Assembly (NCBI GenBank): GCA_963922205.1
Contig: CAWUHX010000332.1
Coordinates: 186,001 to 250,000 of the forward strand
Reading direction: 5' to 3'
Source: Romanomermis culicivorax
Lineage: Eukaryota; Nematoda; Enoplea; Mermithida; Mermithidae
Length of the DNA stretch: 64,000 nt
Below the pieces are notes generated by a model that made no database searches, was not told the origin of the DNA, and worked only from the letters and a program-made list of their open reading frames with translations. Positions within the stretch are counted from its first letter, which is position 1. Each line of letters begins with the position of its first letter. The translations under genes were made by a program, and so were the position numbers. Shown here piece by piece: positions 24,261-37,141 of this stretch.

Positions 24261-25470
24261 AGAACAAAGTAGGCTCGAATTTTTAAGGTGAATTCCCCCT
24301 TGCTGTAGATAGTACGCACAGACTTGGCTCAGATTTTAAAGATTTTTGATGCAAAGTTGTCACTGTGTGCGAAATTTCCAAGTTTTTGCTCGTTTTTCCA
24401 ACAATTTTTCAAATTTTAGAACATGAAATAAATTAACTGCTAAAACTCTCAACCCTTGATTGAAAACCTGATTTTTGCTGGTTTACAAATTTTTCAATTT
24501 TTACAAATTCAGAAAATTTCTACAAATTTCAAATTTTTTTACAAATTTCGAAACCTTTTAAAAATTTCAAAATTTTTTTACAAAGCTTTCTGGATGAAAC
24601 CATTAACATGGAAAACTCCCTACACTTCACAACTTAATTGTTTTACAGGTTTACACGTTTTTAAAAAATTTAATCACAAGTTTTAAAAACTTTTACAATT
24701 TTTTTTTGTGTGAAACTGTTTATGTGTGAAACCCTAGAGTCTTTAATACACTGAAACCTAAAGGATTTATGGATTTACACATTTTTCAAAATTTTTTTAA
24801 ATTTCTCACAAATATTCTACAGCTTTTTGTACAATTTTCCATTTTTTTGTGTAAAACCATTGACCTATGAAACCCTCGAATATTCAGAACTTAATGATTT
24901 TATATCTACTCGCTTTTAAAATTTTTTTTACAAAAGTTTGACAAATTCCTTTAGAATTTCAAAAATTCCTGGTACAAATTTTACAGTTTTTTGAGTTACA
25001 TGTAAAACCCTCGAACTTCAGAACATAACAATGTTAGAGTTTTAGTCATTTTTAAAAATTTTTTTTACAAATATTTTGAACATCTTTGAAAATTCAAAAA
25101 TTTTTTACATTAAATTTACAAATTTTTTAGAAAATTGTAGAAATTTCTTTGGAGAAAACTATTAAATTATAAAATTCTCGAGCCATAAGATCCTCAAGAT
25201 TTTGGAAGCTAACGGTTTTACAGGTTTACTTGTTTTTTTGAAGATTTTTACAAAAAAGTTTTAAACTTTCTTTTACAAGAAAATTGTGCATTTACCATTA
25301 ACCCATAAAACCCTTTAACTGTAAGACTCTCAAAACCTCTGGAACCCAACCGTTTTTGGGTTGTTTTTACCTTTTTACAAAAATTTTACACATTTCTGTA
25401 CAATTTTAAAAATCTTGTGCATGTAAAATTATGAACCTAACTACGCATCACCCATTTTCAACATCCGAGC
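24261..25470. other. AT-rich diverged sequence without recognised genes
   Basis: Rich in ACAAATTTTTT and AAAACCCT-x-GAA phrases that look like remnants of an old repeat. No exon, RNA or mobile-element domain recognised. Confidence 0.5.
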
Positions 25471-25499
25471 CAAATCAGGTTGACTCTCGATACTTTCTA

Positions 25500-28400
25500 C
25501 AAGGATAGGGAATTCTACACGTCGAAGCTTTGGGCATACTTTCTACAGTATTGTGGAATCACACATCCGAAGGTCAAGGTGTACTTTCTACAGCCACCTG
25601 GAATTTTGCATGTTGAAGCTTTGGGCATACTTTCTACAGCATTGTGGAATCACGCATTCAAGGTCAAGGTGTACTTTCTACAGCCACCTGGAATTTTGCA
25701 TGTTGAAGCCTTGGGCATACTTTCTACAGTATTGTGGAATCACGCATTCAAGGTCAAGGTGTACTTTCTACAGCCACCTGGAATTTTGCATGTTGAAGCT
25801 TTGGGCATACTTTCTACAGTATTGTGGAATCACGCATTCAAGGTCAAGGTGTACTTTCTACAGCCACGTGGAATTTTGCATGTTGAAGCTCTGGGTATAC
25901 TTTCTACAGTATTGTGGAATCACGCATTAGAGGTAAAGACGTGCTTTCTACAGCCACCTGGAATTTTGCATGTTGAAGCTTTGGGCATACTTTCTACAGC
26001 ATTGTGGAATCACGCATTCGAGGTCAAGGTGTACTTTCTACAGCCACCTGGAATTTTGCATGTTGAAGCTCTGGGTATACTTTCTACAGCATTGTGGAAT
26101 ATTGCATTAGAGGTCAAGGTGTACTTTCTACAGCCACCTGGAATTTTGCATGTTGAAGCTTTGGGTATACTTTCTACAGCATTGTGGAATCACGCATTAG
26201 AGGTAAAGACGTGCTTTCTACAGCCACCTGGAATTTTGCATGTTGAAGCTTTGGGCATACTTTCTACAGCATTGTGGAATCACGCATTCGAGGTCAAGGT
26301 GTACTTTCTACAGCCACCTGGAATTTTGCATGTTGAAGCTCTGGGTATACTTTCTACAGCATTGTGGAATTATGCATTAGAGGTCAAGGTGTACTTTCTA
26401 CAGCCACGTGGAATTTTGCATGTTGAAGCTTCAGGCATACTTTCTACAGCATTGTGGAATTATGCATTAGAGGTCAAGGTGTACTTTCTACAGCCACCTG
26501 GAATTTTGCATGTTGAAGCTTTGGGCATACTTTCTACAGTATTGTGGAATCACGCATTAGAGGTAAAGACGTGCTTTCTACAGCCACCTGGAATTTTGCA
26601 TGTTGAAGCTTTGGGCATACTTTCTACAGCATTGTGGAATCACGCATTCGAGGTCAAGGTGTACTTTCTACAGCCACCTGGAATTTTGCATGTTGAAGCT
26701 CTGGGTATACTTTCTACAGCATTGTGGAATTATGCATTAGAGGTCAAGGTGTACTTTCTACAGCCACGTGGAATTTTGCATGTTGAAGCTTCAGGCATAC
26801 TTTCTACAGCATTGTGGAATTATGCATTAGAGGTCAAGGTGTACTTTCTACAGCCACCTGGAATTTTGCATGTTGAAGCTTTGGGCATACTTTCTACAGT
26901 ATTGTGGAATCACGCATTAGAGGTAAAGACGTGCTTTCTACAGCCACCTGGAATTTTGCATGTTGAAGCTTTGGGCATACTTTCTACAGCATTGTGGAAT
27001 CACGCATTCGAGGTCAAGGTGTACTTTCTACAGCCACCTGGAATTTTGCATGTTGAAGCTCTGGGTATACTTTCTACAGCATTGTGGAATTATGCATTAG
27101 AGGTCAAGGTGTACTTTCTACAGCCACTTGGAACTTTGCATGTTGAAGCTTTGGGCATACTTTCTACAGCATTGTGGAATCACGCATTCAAGGTCAAGGT
27201 GTACTTTCTACAGCCACCTGGAATTTTGCATGTTGAAGCTTTGGGCATACTTTCTACAGCATTGTGGAATCACGCATTCAAGGTCAAGGTGTACTTTCTA
27301 CAGCCACCTGGAATTTTGCATGTTGAAGCTCTGGGTATACTTTCTACAGCATTGTGGAATTATGCATTAGAGGTCAAGGTGTACTTTCTACAGCCACCTG
27401 GAATTTTGCATGTTGAAGCTTTGGGCATACTTTCTACAGCATTGTGGAATTATGCATTAGAGGTCAAGGTGTACTTTCTACAGCCACCTGGAATTTTGCA
27501 TGTTGAAGCTTTGGGCATACTTTCTACAGTATTGTGGAATCACGCATTCAAGGTCAAGGTGTACTTTCTACAGCCACTTGGAACTTTGCATGTTGAAGCT
27601 TTGGGCATACTTTCTACAGCATTGTGGAATCACGCATTCAAGGTCAAGGTGTACTTTCTACAGCCACTTGGAACTTTGCATGTTGAAGCTTTGGGCATAC
27701 TTTCTACAGCATTGTGGAATCACGCATTCAAGGTCAAGGTGTACTTTCTACAGCCACCTGGAATTTTGCATGTTGAAGCTTTGGGCATACTTTCTACAGT
27801 ATTGTGGAATCACGCATTCAAGGTCAAGGTGTACTTTCTACAGCCACTTGGAACTTTGCATGTTGAAGCTTTGGGCATACTTTCTACAGCATTGTGGAAT
27901 CACGCATTCAAGGTCAAGGTGTACTTTCTACAGCCACCTGGAATTTTGCATGTTGAAGCTCTGGGTATACTTTCTACAGCATTGTGGAATTATGCATTAG
28001 AGGTCAAGGTGTACTTTCTACAGCCACCTGGAATTTTGCATGTTGAAGCTTTGGGCATACTTTCTACAGTATTGTGGAATCACGCATTCAAGGTCAAGGT
28101 GTACTTTCTACAGCCACGTGGAATTTTGCATGTTGAAGCTCTGGGTATACTTTCTACAGTATTGTGGAATCACGCATTAGAGGTAAAGACGTGCTTTCTA
28201 CAGCCACCTGGAATTTTGCATGTTGAAGCTTTGGGCATACTTTCTACAGCATTGTGGAATCACGCATTCGAGGTCAAGGTGTACTTTCTACAGCCACCTG
28301 GAATTTTGCATGTTGAAGCTTTGGGCATACTTTCTACAGCATTGTGGAATCACACATTAGAGGTCAAGGTGTAATTTCTACAGCCATGTGGAATTTTGCA

Positions 28401-31400
28401 TGTTGAAGCTTCAGGCATACTTTCTACAGCATTGTGGAATCACGCATTAGAGGTCAAGGTGTACTTTCTACAGCCACCTGGAATTTTGCATGTTGAAGCT
28501 CTGGGTATACTTTCTACAGCATTGTGGAATTATGCATTAGAGGTCAAGGTGTACTTTCTACAGCCACGTGGAATTTTGCATGTTGAAGCCTTGGGCATAC
28601 TTTCTACAGTATTGTGGAATCACGCATTCAAGGTCAAGGTGTACTTTCTACAGCCACCTGGAATTTTGCATGTTGAAGCTTTGGGCATACTTTCTACAGT
28701 ATTGTGGAATCACGCATTCAAGGTCAAGGTGTACTTTCTACAGCCACCTGGAATTTTGCATGTTGAAGCTTTGGGCATACTTTCTACAGTATTGTGGAAT
28801 CACGCATTCAAGGTCAAGGTGTACTTTCTACAGCCACGTGGAATTTTGCATGTTGAAGCTCTGGGTATACTTTCTACAGTATTGTGGAATCACGCATTAG
28901 AGGTAAAGACGTGCTTTCTACAGCCACCTGGAATTTTGCATGTTGAAGCTTTGGGCATACTTTCTACAGCATTGTGGAATCACGCATTCGAGGTCAAGGT
29001 GTACTTTCTACAGCCACCTGGAATTTTGCATGTTGAAGCTCTGGGTATACTTTCTACAGCATTGTGGAATTATGCATTAGAGGTCAAGGTGTACTTTCTA
29101 CAGCCATGTGGAATTTTGCATGTTGAAGCTTCAGGCATACTTTCTACAGCTTTGTGGAATCACGCATTAGAGGTCAAGGTGTACTTTCTACAGCCACCTG
29201 GAATTTTGCATGTTGAAGCTTTGGGCATACTTTCTACAGCATTGTGGAATTATGCATTAGAGGTCAAGGTGTACTTTCTACAGCCACCTGGAATTTTGCA
29301 TGTTGAAGCTTTGGGCATACTTTCTACAGTATTGTGGAATCACGCATTCAAGGTCAAGGTGTACTTTCTACAGCCACTTGGAACTTTGCATGTTGAAGCT
29401 TTGGGCATACTTTCTACAGCATTGTGGAATCACGCATTCAAGGTCAAGGTGTACTTTCTACAGCCACCTGGAATTTTGCATGTTGAAGCTTTGGGCATAC
29501 TTTCTACAGTATTGTGGAATCACGCATTCAAGGTCAAGGTGTATTTTCTACAGCCACGTGGAATTTTGCATGTTGAAGCTCTGGGTATACTTTCTACAGT
29601 ATTGTGGAATCACGCATTAGAGGTAAAGACGTGCTTTCTACAGCCACCTGGAATTTTGCATGTTGAAGCTTTGGGCATACTTTCTACAGCATTGTGGAAT
29701 CACGCATTCGAGGTCAAGGTGTACTTTCTACAGCCACCTGGAATTTTGCATGTTGAAGCTCTGGGTATACTTTCTACAGCATTGTGGAATTATGCATTAG
29801 AGGTCAAGGTGTACTTTCTACAGCCACCTGGAATTTTGCATGTTGAAGCTTTGGGCATACTTTCTACAGTATTGTGGAATCACGCATTCAAGGTCAAGGT
29901 GTACTTTCTACAGCCACTTGGAACTTTGCATGTTGAAGCTTTGGGCATACTTTCTACAGTATTGTGGAATCACGCATTCAAGGTCAAGGTGTACTTTCTA
30001 CAGCCACTTGGAACTTTGCATGTTGAAGCTTTGGGCATACTTTCTACAGTATTGTGGAATCACGCATTCAAGGTCAAGGTGTACTTTCTACAGCCACGTG
30101 GAATTTTGCATGTTGAAGCTCTGGGTATACTTTCTACAGTATTGTGGAATCACGCATTAGAGGTAAAGACGTGCTTTCTACAGCCACCTGGAATTCTACA
30201 CGTCGAAGCTTTGGGCATACTTTCTACAGTATTGTGGAATCACACATCCGAAGGTCAAGGTGTACTTTCTACAGCCACCTGGAATTTTGCATGTTGAAGC
30301 TTTGGGCATACTTTCTACAGCATTGTGGAATCACCCATTCAAGGTCAAGGTGTAATTTCTACAGCCATGTGGAATTTTGCATGTTGAAGCTTCAGGCATA
30401 CTTTCTACAGCTTTGTGGAATCACGCATTAGAGGTCAAGGTGTACTTTCTACAGCCACCTGGAATTTTGCATGTTGAAGCTTTGGGCATACTTTCTACAG
30501 CATTGTGGAATTATGCATTAGAGGTCAAGGTGTACTTTCTACAGCCACCTGGAATTTTGCATGTTGAAGCTTTGGGCATACTTTCTACAGTATTGTGGAA
30601 TCACGCATTCAAGGTCAAGGTGTACTTTCTACAGCCACTTGGAACTTTGCATGTTGAAGCTTTGGGCATACTTTCTACAGTATTGTGGAATCACGCATTC
30701 AAGGTCAAGGTGTACTTTCTACAGCCACTTGGAACTTTGCATGTTGAAGCTTTGGGCATACTTTCTACAGTATTGTGGAATCACGCATTCAAGGTCAAGG
30801 TGTACTTTCTACAGCCACGTGGAATTTTGCATGTTGAAGCTCTGGGTATACTTTCTACAGTATTGTGGAATCACGCATTAGAGGTAAAGACGTGCTTTCT
30901 ACAGCCACCTGGAATTCTACACGTCGAAGCTTTGGGCATACTTTCTACAGTATTGTGGAATCACACATCCGAAGGTCAAGGTGTACTTTCTACAGCCACC
31001 TGGAATTTTGCATGTTGAAGCTTTGGGCATACTTTCTACAGCATTGTGGAATCACCCATTCAAGGTCAAGGTGTAATTTCTACAGCCATGTGGAATTTTG
31101 CATGTTGAAGCTTCAGGCATACTTTCTACAGCTTTGTGGAATCACGCATTAGAGGTCAAGGTGTACTTTCTACAGCCACCTGGAATTTTGCATGTTGAAG
31201 CTTTGGGCATACTTTCTACAGCATTGTGGAATTATGCATTAGAGGTCAAGGTGTACTTTCTACAGCCACCTGGAATTTTGCATGTTGAAGCTTTGGGCAT
31301 ACTTTCTACAGTATTGTGGAATCACGCATTCAAGGTCAAGGTGTACTTTCTACAGCCACTTGGAACTTTGCATGTTGAAGCTTTGGGCATACTTTCTACA

Positions 31401-32130
31401 GTATTGTGGAATCACGCATTCAAGGTCAAGGTGTACTTTCTACAGCCACTTGGAACTTTGCATGTTGAAGCTTTGGGCATACTTTCTACAGCATTGTGGA
31501 ATCACGCATTCAAGGTCAAGGTGTACTTTCTACAGCCACCTGGAATTTTGCATGTTGAAGCTTTGGGCATACTTTCTACAGCATTGTGGAATCACGCATT
31601 CGAGGTCAAAGTGTACTTTCTACAGCCACCTGGAATTTTGCATGTTGAAGCTCTGGGTATACTTTCTACAGCATTGTGGAATTATGCATTAGAGGTCAAG
31701 GTGTACTTTCTACAGCCACGTGGAATTTTGCATGTTGAAGCTTTGGGCATACTTTCTACAGCATTGTGGAATCACACATTAGAGGTCAAGGTGTAATTTC
31801 TACAGCCATGTGGAATTTTGCATGTTGAAGCTTCAGGCATACTTTCTACAGCATTGTGGAATCACGCATTAGAGGTCAAGGTGTACTTTCTACAGCCACC
31901 TGGAATTTTGCATGTTGAAGCTTTGGGCATACTTTCTACAGCATTGTGGAATTATGCATTAGAGGTCAAGGTGTACTTTCTACAGCCACCTGGAATTTTG
32001 CATGTTGAAGCCTTGGGCATACTTTCTACAGCATTGTGGAATCAGGCATTAGGGTTTGAGGCATATTTTCTACAGCCACCTGGAATTTTGCACGGTGAAG
32101 CCTCAAGTGTACTTTATACATCCATTGTTT
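25500..32130. repeat. 90-bp satellite, about 74 units, dimer of about 46+44 bp
   Basis: The unit contains CTTTCTACAGCCACCTGGAATTTTGCATG and CTTTCTACAGCATTGTGGAATCACGCATT, i.e. two diverged half-units that both start with ACTTTCTACAG. Variant units repeat as blocks: a 360-bp (4-unit) block near 26401 and 26761, and a 721-bp block (8 x 90 + 1) starting near 30174 and 30895. The variant unit at the left edge (TTCTACACGTCGAAGC) recurs inside the array at about 30190 and 30911. Since 90 is divisible by three, frames of 964, 633 and 232 codons are open on the + strand, ended by a TAA variant (GTGTAATTTC). A second frame is also largely open. I regard these as non-coding. Confidence 0.95.
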
Positions 32131-32308
32131 AGCCCTGTATGTTGGGGCTCTGGTGTACTTTCAGTGTCCCCTGTATTGCCTCACGTGTAATAGGAATTCA
32201 GATCATACTACACTGTCGACTATACTTTCTACACCCCCTGTACCACCTCACACAGTTAAGGCAGCAAGCCTCGAAGTCTATACTTTGTACAAGTGAATCC
32301 CCTGTAAA

Positions 32309-32828
32309 TGTTGTATTTTATTTTGGTCGGGTCTTTTGAGAAAGGAGGCAGGAGTGGGATCCTGGAATTTGTCCTTAATGCACGTATTTCCGATGTCCAC
32401 GCTTACCTGAGTTAAACTGCTTTGAAGTACTTAAACCCGACAATAATTAACCCACAGACTAAGAAAACCAAGTTCCTTTATCTGTCTACCAATTTGGTAT
32501 GAAAAATAAAGGAGAGTTTTCTCTGATTTATCTAACACGAAAGATACACTTACTCATACAAAATTTGAGTGGGCAAGGAATAATAAAACTCCGTCGTGCT
32601 AGGGAAAACACACAATGGACTCGGCGCACGGGGAGGCGGGTTAATATGCAAAAAATATAACAACACTAATAATAATAGAGAGAGCCCAACGCACGCGTGC
32701 CGATTCGGGCTGCAGTAAGACGTCTCTCGATGGTCCACATCGCTCACTCCACTTTGAACCTGCACCCCTCTTTCGAAAATCGACAAATACGAGAATGTTC
32801 AACAAATGGGCGGAAATACACTACAACA
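32309..32828 (-). mobile_element. Solo LTR, family B, with TAAA target duplication
   Basis: 520 bp starting TGTTGTA and ending TACAACA, flanked on both sides by TAAA. It aligns in reverse orientation with the solo LTRs at 34001-34546 and 38593-39134. The TG/CA ends and 4-bp duplication are those of an LTR retrotransposon. No internal coding region is present. It ends about 190 bp before the start codon of the plus-strand astacin. Confidence 0.85.
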
Positions 32829-33014
32829 TAAAAGCCTTAAAACTACCGGCGACAATCAGCAATTTCACTTCACAATTAGATGTGATGCTCCTCCATATGT
32901 TAAATCTAAAATTATGCATTTCAAATGTCCATAATCAATTCCCGTGAAGTAGACTCCATAGTATTCCTTTCCATAATTTAAAATTTTTCACACAGCATCT
33001 ATCATCCATTGAAA

Positions 33015-36000
33015 ATGCGCCGTTTGGCTTTTGGAACACTTTTCTTTAATTTCGGCCTCCTCACCGTAGCCCGTAAGAACATGTGAATTTTTGTACGAGA
33101 CAGTTTTTTGTCAATTTTTCTCTTTTCCAGTACCTGCTACAGTTCAGAATGCCACCGACAATGACGAGATTGATGATTCGGGTAAGCGAGCGTCTATTTT
33201 CAGTTTCAATCGGTGATTGACTGGAAAAAAGTCTTTTCCAGATATTATACCCAAGTCAGGCAGTGGACGCTTTCGGAGTATTAGCAATGGAACGACTCTA
33301 TGGGAAAAAGTTGTACCTTACTATATCGATCCAGGTATGCTCGCATAAAACTCAAAATTGACTGCGATAAATTTTGGGTGTATAGCGAGTAGTGATCATT
33401 TTTTTGCTATTCTACGTACAGGAATGCCGACACATCGAAAAAATTTGTTCAAACTAGCTATTAAACAATTCAACAAGTACCTTAAATGCGTTCGTTTTAT
33501 CGAGAAAAGACCCCAAGATACTTATTTTGTTCACGTGATACCATCTGGGTAAGATTTAGAGGTACTGGAGCATGACTATGTTGACCTATACTTCACTACT
33601 GGGACAATGGCTACCCTTGTAGTAATGGTGGAGCCGACTGTTTATAATATGTCTGGTCGAGGGTTCAATTCCCTCATCGAGCCCAATTTTTCTGATGAAA
33701 GCATTGAAGATTCAGGTTTACTGCTCACATTTAGTCATAGGCTTACATATGTCATTTAACAACCCTAGGGTATGGTTAACCTGATTCCAGTTCAAATTCT
33801 TTCATCATGTGCAGCTTTTTGTGTTGTATCATGTGCTTGGACCTATTGTGGGCACGGTGAGTGTGAAGCATACCACATGATAAACAGCCACACCCACCAC
33901 TACAACACCCCCTTCAAGGCAGAAGAGGCCCTGGTAAGGTCACCAATGTTCTATGCTTGTTGTGTCTTGAATAATGACTGGAGTAAGTTGAAAATAAATT
34001 TGTTGTAGTGTGTTTTCAATGCATTTTGTCGTTTTTGTCAAAGCAGGCATGAGGCCCGCAGGTAGCAAGTGGAGTGAGCAACGCCGACCATCAACAGTCG
34101 TCTTACTGTAGTGCATGTTGGTATGCATGTGCTGGCTCTCTCATTGTGCATTATTATTATATGTTTTCGTATCGAAGGTGTGCCCCACCGGCCACTTTAT
34201 TTTGCTACTCGCAGCCTCCCCGCACATACCCATTTTGTTTTCTCGTCCCAGTGCATGGGAGTGATTCACTTTATATTCTTGCCCCGTTTTTCGTTTGTAA
34301 GTAAGTGTTTTCGATTGCATAATATAAAGTTAGAAAAATCTCTCCTTTCGGGTTTTACGCAATTAGGCAGACAATTAAGGAAACGTCTTTTCCTTAATTG
34401 GTGGGATTTTTGTGCCGGGTTTAAGTACAAGTAATTAAGTTAATCTGGTAAATGTGGGCGTGGCAAACACGTACATTAAGGATGAACCCTGGGATCCCAA
34501 TCCTGCCTGAATCATCAACCGCCGACCCCCACCTAGAAATACAACAAATTAGCCTTAGGATAATTGGTGAACATCTAAGTGGAATAACAGATGATAAATA
34601 GCTAAGTTTAATAAGGCTAACTAACACGACATTCAATATCCAAGTACTAAATATGTGGAAGGTTCTAGGATTTACGTTCCTGCACATCATGTTATGTGAT
34701 GATACTGTAAGGTACGCATCACTCATACCTGCATATCATATTACATGATCATACTGTAAGGTATGCATCACTCGTACTTGCACATCATGCAATGTGATTA
34801 TACTGTAAGACCAATTCAAATACCTGACACATCAGAAAAATAATGCTTGGTGAGGGGCTCGAACCCTGGACTCAGACTTCAGCATACAAATCAAACGTGT
34901 GACAAACTGCATTAATTCTTTTTTTCAGTGGCTGCACTTCGGCTCTCGGCTTTCAAGGCGGATATGGTCACAGCCAGCAAAGTTTGACTTTGGCCGATTA
35001 TTGCGGACTTTCGGGAACTATGCACGAAATGATGCATACGCTAGGATTCATGCACGAAAATCAAAGGTGAACATAGTTGTGTAGCTTTTTGTACTGTCGA
35101 ATACTTTATGCTAGCATAATTTCAGAGACGACAGTGGAAAATACCTAAATTTTCATCGGCAAAATTTAAAAGCATCCTGGCGTAAGTTTAATATATACAC
35201 CATACTGATAAAATGATTGAGTTTAGTCAGGAGTCACAAAAGTTGCCCACATAAGATTAAAACTGCCCATACTTCCTGCAACCTTGTATCATCCCAGGCA
35301 GTAGATGTCACATTAGTCCCAGGCTTATAGTGAGGATATCTTGAGTATGCCCATTCATGGTAACATACAAGTAGGCCCATAAGAGAGATACACAAAAGAT
35401 ACCCATGTACAAAACATAGGCATGAAAGTATACCACCTTAATTGTAGGGGGTGATACAGGGGGTGTAGAAATGTAGTCGATGATGTAACATGATCCAAAT
35501 TCATATAACCTGCAGGGTGACATAGGCGGTGTAGAAAGTATGCCGGAAGACCCAATGTCCCCCTGTTGAAGGGCTTCCTGGGTGGCACCGTAGCTGTCCC
35601 ACCATTGGCCAACGTCGGGGTAAGTGTAACCATCCCGACCAGGGCTAAACAAAAATGGCCGGGTTCAGCACCCGTGGATTGGCTACAACATCAATCCTAG
35701 GGGTGGAATGTTGTATGTTGCCATACAACATTACTCCCCCCTTGGAGCAAGAGGGGGGCCCCTGGTAATTTTACGCATTGAAGCTTCTCGCATATTTTCT
35801 ACACCCCTCACCACACATGGTCAAGGCAATACATTTCGATGCCTATATTTTGTACATGGGTATCTTTTGTGTACCCCTGTATGGGCCCATATAACTACTC
35901 ATACAATTTCGCACCTATTGCATTGATTTTGCATTCAATCTACAGATTGCGAACAGAATTTGGACATTATGTTATCTTTCACACAATTCTCAGTCTAAGT

Positions 36001-37141
36001 TACATTTTTTAGAGGAGGGGCAAGTTTCGAACCCTTTGGCGATTAAGGAAAACTGGCGCAAATATTTACCTTACGATTACGGTTCTTTGATGCACTACTT
36101 TTCCACGGCTTTCGCCAAACCAGGCACTAAAACCATAACTGTTAAACACTCCAACAAAAGGTAAGTTATCCTGAGAAACAGAGCAGTGACTAGGATTTGA
36201 ACATCTTTTTTGTGGATTTGACCTTCCTGGCATGGCCTGACCCATACCCAAGTAGTTACACAGGCCTCATACAGGGGGTACGCAAAAGATACCCCTGTAC
36301 AAAATATATACATCAGAATTTACCACCTTAACTGTGTGGTGCAATAGAGGGGGTGTAGAAAATATAGTCAATGATCCAAATTCCTATAACATGTGGGGAT
36401 ACAGGGGTGTAGAAAGTATATTCCAGGATGTAATACTATCTGGATTTTGTTAAGGATGCGGGGTGATATGGGGTACAGAAAGTACGCTTGGAGCTTCAAT
36501 GTGTAAAATTTGACTTCGGTGGAGAAAGTACGCATGAAGCACCAATGGATAAAGTTCGACCTCAATGTACCTCGACTGACTCCTGTATTGCCCCACAAGC
36601 TTAATGAAAGTTGGATCATATTACACACCCGGGTATCACCCTACACAGTTAAGAGAGCAAACTTCCAAGTATATGTTTTGTCCAGGGGTATCTTTTGTGT
36701 ACCCCCTGTAAGGGCCCATATATAAGCTATTTTAAATTACATCACTATGCTGAACTGTATCATGAACCACATCTATGACTCACGCCATTCGAATATTGCA
36801 AAAGTCATAAATTTGTTTCATATAGCATCGAAGATCATATGGGTCATGGATCGGGCTTCAGCGCTTGCGACATCTACAAAATGAATTTTGTCTATGGATG
36901 TAAACAATATACGGATCGTCAACGTCAGGCTATGTGTAGATTGCATACTAGACGAGGAAAGCTGGTATGCCCCAATCGCGATGAAAACCCACATTGTAGA
37001 CGTGCCATTACCGATACAATGCTGTGCTGGACCTATCCAGGATTTTACAAAATCCATTGCCCAGTAGCCTGCAAAAACTGTGAAGGTAGAATTTTTACCT
37101 CATTTTATGGTAAAAATTACAAAAACAATGTGAAAAATTAA
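33015..37141 (+). CDS. Astacin (M12A) metalloprotease with C-terminal ShKT domain
   Basis: Eight exons: 33015-33072, 33131-33181, 33242-33334, 33422-33548, 34929-35066, 35126-35181, 36013-36160 and 36826-37141 (987 nt, 328 aa). Residues 1-19 are a signal peptide. After a short propeptide the catalytic domain begins near TLWEKVVPYYID. The zinc motif HEMMHTLGFMHENQR puts the ligands at H142, H146 and H152, with E143 as catalytic base. The Met-turn is SLMHY (199-203). An ShKT domain follows at C271-C308 with Cys spacing x8, x9, x10, x3, x2. Exon structure matches the minus-strand paralogue. Intron 4 hosts a solo LTR, and introns 6 and 7 host satellite and SINE-like repeats. An alternative donor (GAAG|GTAGAA) lies just after the last Cys, so the 3' end is less certain. 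The active-site elements I checked are all present. Confidence 0.88.
33600..33690 (+). repeat. tRNA-like sequence in astacin intron 4
   Basis: GGTCGAGGGTTCAATTCCCTCATCGAGCC has a good tRNA T-arm (GAGGG/CCCTC around TTCAATT) and B box. The upstream half does not fold into a convincing D arm and acceptor stem, so this is a tRNA-derived SINE head or pseudogene, not a tRNA gene. Confidence 0.4.
34001..34546 (+). mobile_element. Solo LTR, family B, with AATT target duplication, in astacin intron 4
   Basis: 546 bp, TGTTGTAGTG to TACAACA, flanked by AATT on both sides. It shares CAAGTGGAGTGAGCAAC, CAACAGTCGTCTTACTGTAG, GGTTTAAGTACAAGTAATTAAG and CACGTACATTAAGGA with the 38593-39134 copy. It is in the same orientation as the host gene and between exons 4 and 5. 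Confidence 0.88.
34640..34810. repeat. Three tandem copies of a GATCATACTGTAAGGTATGCATCA unit
   Basis: A unit of about 53 bp with TGATCATACTGTAAGGTATGC, ATCACTCGTACCTGCATATCAT repeats three times. It belongs to the dispersed family at 9690, 10700 and 51380. Confidence 0.65.
35370..35560. repeat. Scattered 65-bp satellite units in astacin intron 6
   Basis: GAGATACACAAAAGATACCCATGTACAAAACATAGGCATGAAAG, followed by two GGTGTAGAAA units. It matches the edges of the 22390-24260 satellite (for example 22420-22460 and 24110-24150). Confidence 0.75.
35570..35770 (+). repeat. Dispersed SINE-like repeat, copy in astacin intron 6
   Basis: GGGCTTCCTGGGTGGCACCG through CCATACAACATTACTCCCCCCTTGGAGCAAG. 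Same family as 10845-10975 and 56395-56768. Confidence 0.75.
36265..36725. repeat. Scattered 65-bp satellite units in astacin intron 7
   Basis: Copies of GTACACAAAAGATACCCCTGTACAAAATATA, GGTGTAGAAAATATAG and GGGTATCTTTTGTGTACCCCCTGTA in both orientations. The two flanking blocks (about 36270-36340 and 36650-36720) are inverted relative to each other. Confidence 0.7.

Noticed and set aside
25480..28374. 964-codon open frame as a repeat protein
   Set aside because: It only reflects the 90-bp satellite. A second frame is also largely open, there is no start or splice context, and periodic TAA variants end it. Kept only as a test in findings.
22390..32130. CRISPR-like direct repeats
   Set aside because: Units are contiguous or vary gradually without unique spacers, and the genome is eukaryotic. 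These are satellites.
33600..33690. Functional tRNA gene
   Set aside because: Good T-arm only. No convincing D-arm, anticodon stem or acceptor pairing. The same applies to 34845-34900, 37530-37625 and 44055-44135.
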